Below, one piece after another: positions 34,136 through 42,742 of a DNA stretch of 64,000 nucleotides. Where the stretch lies: the NCBI GenBank assembly GCA_000733355.1, contig JNVV01000001.1:1944423-2008422 (forward strand), in the 5' to 3' direction. The translations under genes were made by a program, and so were the position numbers. This stretch comes from Falciphora oryzae. Its lineage: Eukaryota; Ascomycota; Sordariomycetes; Magnaporthales; Magnaporthaceae. The notes beneath the pieces are model-generated. The model saw only the letters and a program-made list of their open reading frames with translations, made no database searches and had not been told where the DNA came from. Every line of letters begins with the position of its first letter. Position 1 is the stretch's first letter.

Positions 34136-36017
34136 CTGTGCACACACTAATGATATCGAGCAAGATCCAATCCCAAGAAAACCAGATAGGATCGATGCGA
34201 GCTGGTGTTGGCCCGTCGAGGACGACTGTTAGTTGGATGGTCAAACTGGGCTGTAACCAAAATACGGAAGCGTGGATGTGGACGAGGACTGAGCCATGAA
34301 AGCCACTGTGCTAAATTCCATGGTCAACAATCTGATGCATCCAGGGCCCAGGCGTGCCAGGCTTGCAAGGGCCTGCAGGGTTGCACGCCTTCTTGCGATG
34401 ACCCTTGATGCTAGCTCGGTTGTTTGTGAGTGCAGGGATCAATCAATCAAACGCGACTTAAATGCCAATTGTGACGCGTCCCCGGCCAGATTCAGACGCG
34501 TCCGATGCCGTTTGTCGTGTGCCCCACCTGCATTTGGATGCGGCTGACAGCTACTTGAACGACGTCTGTTGATGCAGGCCGTCATTGCTCCTAGGGTGGT
34601 CAGACATATCAACGTGCAAGCAAACAGAAAAAAAAAAGAACGATACTGGGTTCGGGCGTAGACAGTCCCGCGATCCCACAGCCGCGTGCGGGAGAGGGAA
34701 CACACTATTCAACATACCCCTGAGTCCGAGAGCAAGCTTAAAACCCCTGAATCTACGGCCAAGGCCACTGGGGATGAAAGAGCAGCTGAAAAGCCGTTCC
34801 GCAAGGGATGAAACCAGAAAAAGTTCTAGTTACTAGTCTCCCCCAGGCAGACGCTTGCAAGTCGAGCTTTTAGGCTTGCCATATGCAAGCACCCCCATTA
34901 TATCGCACCCTGGATAGAACATCCTCGTCTATCTTATTCGGATACCTTTGTTTTTCCCAGATCCGGATTGTTTTCGCATGCCGCTGGCACTTGGTCTGTC
35001 TAGACTTGAGGAGGACGCATCTGGTCTCTGTTCTCCCCCAACCACTCGGCCTTTTCACAAAGTGTTCCAGGATGCGAAGTGTATCACCATCTAGTTTTGT
35101 CAATGAAGACGAGAGCCTTTAAGTTGGTATGCATGAGGTTGTTTAAATACGTGCAATTAGCTAGGCATCTTAGTAGGGAGTCGATCACAACCTGGCCGTT
35201 GGCATCATTCTATCTCGGCTGCGCCGGACCTGCTGATCTGCATAACTCCCAGATATACTTAGAACAGTCAAGATTGTTCTAGTTAGGGAATACATCAGTA
35301 AAAAAGAAGAAAAAAAAAGGATGGGAAAAGAGACCCATCGGATCAGTGCCGACGTCCCAACCCGTACCGGCGGAGGCGTTAGAGCTGCCGAAATCCCTGC
35401 TCGGACACATTTTGATCCATAGCATACTTGACTCGGCGCAAAACGATCAATATGGCCTTTATGCTAGTAATCACACGCAGCATTGTTATTGGGTACGCCA
35501 AAATCACAGTGACCTTCACCGTAGATATCGAGACTTGACTAGGCCTCGGCTTTGAAAGCAGTTAGCATATGTATATGAGCACCCATTCGTCAGGTGGCGC
35601 CCTTGGAAAATGCACCGAGGTTAAGACGGGCAGCTCCAGGAGCCAAATTTCAGTTGATGCATCCTGCATCTATAAGGCCCTAAGAAACAAGCTTCATGGT
35701 GGGTTCTCCTCAATGGTTTTCTGCGCAACCTGCGCCTCGGTCTCAAATGCCGTGATGTATTGTGGTCCTTTGCGGTCGTCGATATTATCCGTCGACGTGA
35801 TACGTTTATTATAGACATCGGATCTACAAATGGGCCTACTTTTAGTATAAACCCAAACCCCAAAGTGGTAGGAGAAAATTACGTGCCTGGCCAATATGGT
35901 GCCGGGTTTAACGCCTGTCTACTTCGTGGAGTCGAAGGCTAGGTTAGCGACTTTCTCCTTTTGCTGGTTAGCCGTAATCCATCATGATTTGCCCCGGGTG
36001 AATAACACTACCCATAC
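34136..36017. other. Upstream region of RNase H2B and low-gene DNA
   Basis: No intact gene seen. The first 400 bases are the RNase H2B promoter with two MluI cell-cycle boxes. From about 34.9 to 36.0 kb the DNA turns A/T-richer than its surroundings, with short open frames lacking family features. It may be an old, decayed insertion, but I see no terminal repeats or recognisable transposon protein. Confidence 0.45.
34474..34501. promoter_or_regulatory. Tandem MluI cell-cycle boxes upstream of RNase H2B
   Basis: Perfect ACGCGT at 34474-34479 and again at 34496-34501 are 22 bp apart start to start, about two helical turns. An ACGCGA lies at 34451-34456. They sit about 340-360 bases before the RNase H2B start. 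They resemble MBF sites of S-phase genes; binding is inferred. Confidence 0.5.
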
Positions 36018-37070
36018 TCAAGGCCGGACACGTCTGAAGAAAAGGACAACGACTGTACCCAGCCCTGCCCAGCGAAAGCGAAGGCTCTCTATGCAACGGC
36101 ACATCCGCCGCTTGTTTAACCTCCAGCCAACTTTTAAACTCCCAGATCGCGAGCACCTCTTTCTTCCTACGTTCCTATTGTATACTCGTCTAGCCCGGGC
36201 CACGCGAAGGAGTGCCATTTTCCGTTCGTATTGGGCCTCAAGCTCGACCACCCGGCCCACCACATCCCCGATCTGTTTGTCGGTGACCACAAGTTGGATG
36301 GTGGATCGAGGTGGGCTTTCGAGTATGCTGTCCGAAGAGTTGCGCGTTGCCTCGCAGCAGCGTGAAATGAGCGGGGTCCTGGGTGCAGCTCGGCTGCTTG
36401 CGTTCGCGATGGGCGCAGCTGTTGGCGTGGGCGCGGTGGTGGGCGTGGTCTCGGGCGGGACTTGGGTGCTTTGGACCTTGTTTCCTCACTGGGAGCCGTG
36501 GGAGCGGCTGCGGCTGTGGAAGTGAGGCTCGGCAAGGGAAAGCTCGTGCCTGTCGCCGGTGAAACTTTTTATGTGGATGGGCTCGTCCACATCATCCAGA
36601 TCCAGCTCGGACCCAGGGCGATACTCCAGGAGCTCCTATCGGAATCTGGGGCAGGACGATACTCCTCATCGGGGTCTGGGGGCACGGTGACGGCAAGGCG
36701 ACTGCCGAGGGTGTTGGCTGATGTGAATCGGAGTGCGAGGTTTGGTGGGTTTGGATGGGAAGCCTGGCGTTGACCTTGCCCTTTTGTGTCCGGGCTAGCA
36801 ATAACCATAGCTTGACCAGCCCTTTTGATAGGTAGTTTTAGGGGAAAAAGACAAAAGCGGCTACTTGGCTCTTTCCCAATCGAACAGTTAGCCATACCCG
36901 CCCCTGCAAGTACTCGTGATGCCAGCCACTGTTGGGGCTAGAACCCATGGCCCAGTCAAGCCTTTTTCGAGCCAAAATGCTGTCCAGGCCGTCCCGATCA
37001 TATAGCATAGATAAGGCAATACGGGAGGCGCAAAGCATAAAACGAACAGCGATTTAAAAAGTGCAAACAA
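36018..37070 (-). pseudogene. Possible decayed gene encoding a membrane-anchored acidic protein
   Basis: Three minus-strand pieces look protein-like but do not join cleanly. Piece 1 (37070 to about 36900) starts with Met and encodes a hydrophobic N-terminus (FALFKSLFVLCFAPPVLPYL), then TGPWVLAPTVAGITST. Piece 2 (about 36790-36650), preceded by a TGCTAG acceptor, reads SRLAVTVPPDPDEEYRPAPDSD. Piece 3, in another frame, reads LEYRPGSELDLDDVDEPIHI and on to GSQ. An in-frame TGA follows, then a Pro/Thr-rich stretch and VVTDKQIGDVVGRVVELEAQYERKMALL. One frame change near 36650 and the TGA near 36525 (which could derive from CGA) break the frame. It could also be an intact gene with introns I have placed wrongly. 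I do not recognise the family. Confidence 0.35.
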
Positions 37071-37275
37071 AAAAGCAAAAGCTCACTGCCCAACCTCGGG
37101 GGTGGACAGCTACGAAACTTCCCACTTGGGAGGTTTACTCCGGCGACGGAAAATCCGACGTATAACCCCTACCGGGGCTCGAACCCCGGACCCAAGCGGC
37201 TATTGCAGCGGAGTACAGGTAAGGTCCCGGTGTCGACTCGACCCATCCTCATAACCGCTACACCAACTTGGCGTC
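37070..37275 (-). ncRNA. tRNA-like Pol III element (tRNA pseudogene or SINE head)
   Basis: On the minus strand a perfect A-box match (TGGTGTAGCGG, TRGYNNARNNG consensus) near 37261 is followed by a B-box match (GGTTCGAGCCC) near 37175. A T6 Pol III terminator comes about 100 bases later, near 37070-37077. The T-arm folds except for one G-G mismatch. The seven bases before the A box do not pair with those after the T-arm, and no good anticodon arm forms, so it is not a functional tRNA. A weaker B-box-like sequence lies near 36938-36950. The layout fits a tRNA pseudogene or a tRNA-derived SINE head. Confidence 0.4.
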
Positions 37276-38709
37276 CGAGGTTCGATGTCTACGGTAAGCT
37301 GGGCGATAGGTTTAAGACTTAGACCACAGAGAGGGCAGGAGCGAGGGATGCACTTCAGCTGCTACGAAAGGGGACCCTCGGCTCTCCCGCAGGCACTACA
37401 CTAAACAAAAACGAAACATCAGCCTTAAGGAGGCAAATCACGGGCATCGGTGATGAGCTTTCATCGGTTGGGGAGATCACGGCGGGCGAAGATCCAACCA
37501 AGCCAGCGTGGGAATTAAAATAGGTTTTTAAAAAGCCCGAAATGGAGAGGACGTTGCTCCAACTCGAAAGTCACAAAACGACCCTGTTGGTCTTGCTCCA
37601 GGCAATGGACATGTGAGTGTTATTTGCTGCTGCCACTTCATGCATCTACTAATTGTTCTGCTGAAGTCGTCCCATGTGGAAGTCGGCACATCTCGAAGTC
37701 GTCGTCCCGTCCCAAACCCACCATGGCGGCGACTCCTGCTCGGTAAATGGCCCCCCGTTTGCCTTCTTTCTTCCTCATCTCTATCCCATCTCCTTTCCTG
37801 GCTTAGGACCATGGAGGCCAACCACCAGAACGAAGAGGCATCCATCGGTCGGCGCATTTATACGTGCGTGGCATGGATAATAGTATAAGGAGGAAGGGGG
37901 ACATGTCAGTAACCACGGTCAGATAGATCTGCAACTGGATGGCGTTTCGGTTTGGGTCAAGAAGGATAAAGCATTGTCCATGATCATGCTTGGAGGTCAA
38001 ATAATGGAAGTCCAGGCTGGAGTTTAGCGTGATGGCGCAGGGCCGGCTTAGAGAGTGGCATCTATGTTGGTGCGGATTCATCTGAAGAAGGGAAGTGTGA
38101 CAGGAAATACACAAGGGTCAATTCGGGAACCAGATATAAATCAACTTGATAGCACGCCGAAATGCAGTGGGGGGTTGACAGATGAACCAACATCGGGCTC
38201 AGGGTGGCGGTTCTCGATCATGCACGATTTGATAGGTGGATTCCACGTGTCAAGCCCCGGAAAATGGACGATGCCCCACATCTTGGGTCGCGTCGACGCG
38301 CGCGGCGTCCGACCGCCAACAGGAACACATCGAATCCAGAATCCAACTGCCGACGGAGCCCAGAAAGAGGTTATCGATCAGCCTTATCGATCAGCACCAG
38401 ATTCCCCCTCCCACACCGGCCACCACTAGACTGCTACCTAGACTTCGTCCCTCGTACCGTCTCTGACACCAACACCGACGAGGGCGGCACCCGCACTTTT
38501 CAACGGCCGACGTCTGTATCACCGAGAGACGCCCGATTTTTTTTCGTCAACCGCCGTCGCACCCACCCATCTTCCTGGCCGTCAGCGGTGCTGTGGGTCC
38601 CTGATGCCCATTCTCCAGACCGCCGCTATACCTATGGGACCTCTCTCTTCCCGCTGCCACAGTTGCGCAAAACTGCCAGCCTCAGGCTAGCTCGCCTTGA
38701 CCGATCCCG
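37276..38709. promoter_or_regulatory. MCM10 upstream region
   Basis: No gene seen. It holds the MCM10 promoter and leader. A perfect 12-bp palindrome, CGCGTCGACGCG, lies at 38289-38300 and contains two overlapping, opposed MCB cores (ACGCG). No repeat or RNA gene is recognised in the left half. Confidence 0.5.
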
Positions 38710-41304
38710 ATGCCATTACCCGAAGCCGAGCCCCAATGGCCGCCCCGCTCTCCGCACGAGGCCCTCATGGGGACGCCGGGCGGCCGCGAGCGCCTTAGAC
38801 GTCTTGCCGAGCGCACCTCGCCGTCACCCTCGCCTTCCAAGGTGAGGCCGTCCAGGACGGCACCGAATTTGTCCTCCAGGTCTTTCGGCGACGACTACGA
38901 CGTCGACGACGATGCGGATGACGACGAGGAGATGCTGCAGCTCAAACTGCAGGAGATCCAGGCCAAGCTGAAGCTGAAGAAGCTGCAGAATGCTAGGGCC
39001 GGGGCTTCACGGGCAACACAGGGAGTGCAAGGGAGTTCAGGCTCGAGGACAATACCTCAGTTTTCCGCGGCGAGGGCAGAGAGGGCAGAGAAGCTAGCAG
39101 AGACAGGGCGGCCCCAAGCCTCTGTCGAGGTCCCCGCGTCTCCCGTGAAGCGCGCGCCGCAGCAGGAACAACGGTCACCTCTGAAAGTCACGCTAGGAAT
39201 CGACAAGGGGTTACGGGCGCAGGATGTGTCGTTGAAACGGGCTGGGTCCAATGCGCGCCGGTTGCAGGATCAGGCTCCGCAGCAGCAGCAGCAACGGTCT
39301 AGGGTGACTGGGGCGTCAAGTTTCGATGACGCTCAACCACAGAGGCCCCTGAGCTTCAACGAGCGCCTCGCTTTGGCCAGGACGGATGAGGTCAAGCGTC
39401 AGGAGAAACAGCAGAGGGTGCAGAATCTACGAAGTACCGCCTTTACGGTGGGTAAGGAGGAGATGGAGTCCTACAAAACCACGGCCGCAGAGCTTCCAGA
39501 CCTCCCAGAAAGGCCACAGACATACAGTCGTGCCGAGATTGTCGGGGTTGAGAATAGGCCGCCAAAGGGATATAGCAGCGGCGGGGGCTACCTAAAGCGG
39601 AGCAACACCGCGCCGAGTATCAAAGGGGGCAGGTCGAGCGATGTCGGCGGTGACGGGGACAAGGACAAGGGAAAGGGGCCCAACGAGCGCGAGGTAGCGG
39701 AGTCCAAGTCGGCAGGCAAAGACGATGCTTCGTTCGAGTCGTACTCAGGCTTCCATCTCAAGAAGAGAATCCTGCCGCACGAGGTTCTCACCAGGTCAAT
39801 AACGGGGAAGAAGGTATACCTCCTGAAGGACTTTCTTCGGCAGGTCAAGGCGCCGGAATGGTCGCTGCCGGATGACGAGTGCGATATCGTACTCTTCGCC
39901 GTGCTCGCTTCCAAGTCGGACCCCAAATCGCACAAGCCTACCATGGATAGCAATGGCAAGGAAAAAGCCAGCGACCGGGGCAAGTACATGGTTATGACCC
40001 TCATCGACTTTAGCTTTGAGCTGGAGCTGTTCCTGTTTAATAGCGGCTTCGACCGCTTCTGGAAGCTCACCCCAGGAACCGTCCTCGCGATACTGAACCC
40101 GACCATCATGCCGCCCCCCAAGGGGCGCGAGGCCACCAACAAGTTCGGTCTCGTCATCAACTCGGACTGCGACACCATCCTCGAGGTCGGCACGGCGCGC
40201 GACCTGGGCTACTGCCAGTCGGTGCGCCGCGACGGCACCAAGTGCCCGACCTGGGTCAACTCGAAGCGCACTGAGTATTGCGAGTTCCACTCCAACGAGG
40301 CCGTCGGCAAGGCGCGCAGCGCCCGCGTCGAGCTGAGCGGGCCCGGCTTCGGCAAGCTCATGGCGCAGCTGATGAGGCCATCCGACGACCCCACCAAGCC
40401 GTGGAAGCACAACTCGCGCGCGGGCGCGTACCGCTCCGAGAAGGACCAGCGCGCGTACCGCGATTTCAAGGCCGGGAAGGCCGACGAGGCGGCGCGGCGC
40501 GGCCAGTACGACGCCGAATCGCAGTCGCGCGTCTTTGTCAGCCGCTCCGCCAGCTCGGCCGCGCTCCTGGACCGCGAGGGCGAGTTCCTGGATAAGCTCG
40601 AGCGCAACGAGGCTCTCAAGCGCCGCATCGCCCAGCGCGAGCGCGAGAAGGACATCGCCGCCAAGCTGGGCGTCGACGGCGTGGGCGCCGGCAGGGACTA
40701 CATGCAGAAGCGCGTGCAGCCTCCCTCTAGCGCGGCGACGGCGACGGCACCATCGTCGGCGGCGTCCTCCTTCTCGTCCCATCTACACGCGGACGGCTCT
40801 GCAGGCGGCGGCATGGGCGCGGCGGCCCTGGACCTGCTGGCCCGGGCCAAGAACCCGCCCGCCATCGATCTCGGCCCCGCTAAGCGCAAGCGGCCCGACT
40901 CGGTCACGTCAAACTCGACGGCCGGCGGCGGCACCGTCAACTCGCGCAGCGGCGTCAGCTCGCTCGGCTGGGGCACCGCCCTCCGGGACAGGCTGGGCAA
41001 GATGAAGGAGGGCGCGTCCATCTCGTTCCCGCCTCCAAACTCGGCCGGTGCTGCCGCCGCCGCGTCTTCCTCCGGGTCTAGAGGCGACCGCTCTCCCGTC
41101 CGCAAAAAGACCCGCTTCGTCACCGAAAAGGGCATCCGTGAGGCCGGGCGTGAGAGCCTCGGGGCGGAACTAGCTGCTACCAGTGGTGGAGCAACGACTG
41201 AGACGGCCCCTGCTGCTGCCGCCGCCACAAATGCCAAGAAAAAACTACTGCGCCGCGTCGTCGTTGAGGACGATGTTGATGACGACGAACTGCTTATCGT
41301 GTAA
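38710..41304 (+). CDS. MCM10: DNA replication factor Mcm10
   Basis: Mcm10 binds CMG helicase, Pol alpha and ssDNA and is needed to activate origins. It is a single exon of 864 aa. The N-terminus is disordered, with a helical ELKL-rich coiled coil (EMLQLKLQEIQAKLKLKKLQ, about residues 76-97). The OB-fold spans about 355-500, with KKRILPHEVLTRSITGKKVYLL, ECDIVLFAVL, GKYMVMTLIDFSFEL and KLTPGTVLAILNP. It is followed by the Mcm10 CCCH zinc finger: C502, C512, C524 and H527, spacing CX9CX11CX2H, within DLGYCQSVRRDGTKCP. The C-terminal 330 residues are basic and disordered, containing GTALRDRLGKMKEG and a terminal acidic stretch (DDVDDDELLIV). The family ID rests on the OB fold plus zinc finger and is secure. 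It is convergent with AIM21. Confidence 0.95.
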   Translation: MPLPEAEPQWPPRSPHEALMGTPGGRERLRRLAERTSPSPSPSKVRPSRTAPNLSSRSFGDDYDVDDDADDDEEMLQLKLQEIQAKLKLKKLQNARAGASRATQGVQGSSGSRTIPQFSAARAERAEKLAETGRPQASVEVPASPVKRAPQQEQRSPLKVTLGIDKGLRAQDVSLKRAGSNARRLQDQAPQQQQQRSRVTGASSFDDAQPQRPLSFNERLALARTDEVKRQEKQQRVQNLRSTAFTVGKEEMESYKTTAAELPDLPERPQTYSRAEIVGVENRPPKGYSSGGGYLKRSNTAPSIKGGRSSDVGGDGDKDKGKGPNEREVAESKSAGKDDASFESYSGFHLKKRILPHEVLTRSITGKKVYLLKDFLRQVKAPEWSLPDDECDIVLFAVLASKSDPKSHKPTMDSNGKEKASDRGKYMVMTLIDFSFELELFLFNSGFDRFWKLTPGTVLAILNPTIMPPPKGREATNKFGLVINSDCDTILEVGTARDLGYCQSVRRDGTKCPTWVNSKRTEYCEFHSNEAVGKARSARVELSGPGFGKLMAQLMRPSDDPTKPWKHNSRAGAYRSEKDQRAYRDFKAGKADEAARRGQYDAESQSRVFVSRSASSAALLDREGEFLDKLERNEALKRRIAQREREKDIAAKLGVDGVGAGRDYMQKRVQPPSSAATATAPSSAASSFSSHLHADGSAGGGMGAAALDLLARAKNPPAIDLGPAKRKRPDSVTSNSTAGGGTVNSRSGVSSLGWGTALRDRLGKMKEGASISFPPPNSAGAAAAASSSGSRGDRSPVRKKTRFVTEKGIREAGRESLGAELAATSGGATTETAPAAAAATNAKKKLLRRVVVEDDVDDDELLIV

Positions 41305-42742
41305 AGCGTGCAAAGCGTTCTTTCCTTGTTCAAAACATTCTCTTGTTTTTCTTTCTTTTGTTGTTATCTTTTTTTCGAGTATTGCCTGGCACAACCCAAA
41401 CAAACGGGGCAGGCGGCTTTCCATCGAGGCTCACACTGGCCTCAAACTTACGAAAAGAAAAAAAGAAGAAAAAAAAAAAAAAAGGCGATACCCCCCAGTA
41501 TGAACCACCGCTGTACATATTGACATCTAACATTGGGATGGCACGGATTATGGCGCATGGATCTGCATTTCTCGTCGAAATATGCGTTGCACACAATGGG
41601 AACTCTCGGGGCAGTCTGATAGAGAACTTACTTACACTACCGTCATCCTCTCAAGACTGGGGGATGGTAGGCAGTAGTCATTAACTTGGATGTATCCCGA
41701 ATGAAATTGGAAGATTGCGTCCCCGTATTCAAGTGTTATCGTATCGTTGCGTCGTTGCGTTCGTCGCTTCTGCTATATAATTTCTACCGACACGTCTTCC
41801 ATCTTCATCCAAGATGGTCTATTTCATCCTTTGTCTGTCCCCGCGGCCCTGTGACCACCCGTCGTCTGCCTGTTAGTAGCCTACGTCTCTTCCCAGAGAT
41901 TCTGCCGTCTACGTGTTAGTGCATCTATACTCCTCTCGCCGGTCAGTGTTGCTTTTCCTACCGAGACTGGCCCCGACGCCTACGGTGCCTACGTGGGGTG
42001 ATGGTTTGGGCTGCCTCGCATATGTTAGATCCGCCAATATCCTCCTCCTCTTCACAAGCACGTCTCGGGTGGGCTTGACCTCCAACGCCCGCCTTACCAT
42101 CTTGAGGACCTAAGAAAGGTCGGTCCTGCGTTCTACAGATCTCATGCGACCGGCTTGTGGGCCAGCCCCTGAAACCAGGCAGAGACGTGTTCGGCATTAA
42201 GACGAGATAAAAGGGAGACGGAACGGGGTGCCCTATCTGGGGGAGAAGGAGGGTAGAGGTGGGAGAAAGGGGAAGGAGAGTGGGGGCAAAAGAAAGAAGA
42301 AAAAAAAGATAAGGGAAGCAAAAATAGCGAAACAGAAATCAAATCAAAACAAACATCAAAACTGCCGTTACCAGCCGTGTCTTTTCCACCCCTTTTCTCT
42401 CTTTTTCTTCGTTTCCTCTTTTCTCCAGCGTCGCCCGGCCGCCTCTCCCGATGCGCTACTCTTGCTTCGGTCAGATGCTTGAGTGCTTTTCACGCAGGCT
42501 CCTGGGTTAGAACGGAGAGGCGACCGGCATGACAATCAAGACATAATTCGTCAAAAAAGAAAATCAGACAGAAATAGTCTATCAATAAAAAGCACGGGCA
42601 GTAATCATGAGCGCAGATAACCAGAAAGCCACGTCGCCAGATCTGAAAACCCCCGTCTGCGCTTGCAAAAAGAACGAGAAAGGGCTATCCAGAAGGTGAG
42701 TTAAGGGAGTGTGCGAGAACGAAGCGCAATCGCTAGTCAGAG
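41305..42742. other. Convergent 3' flanks, MCM10 / AIM21
   Basis: No gene seen. Pyrimidine- and purine-rich tracts (41343-41400, an A-rich run near 41450-41483, A-rich 42288-42360) probably belong to 3' UTRs of the two genes. Confidence 0.5.

Noticed and set aside
35896..36525. 209-codon plus-strand frame with a hydrophobic C-terminus
   Set aside because: It lies opposite the better-supported decayed minus-strand gene and has no homologous-looking N-terminus.
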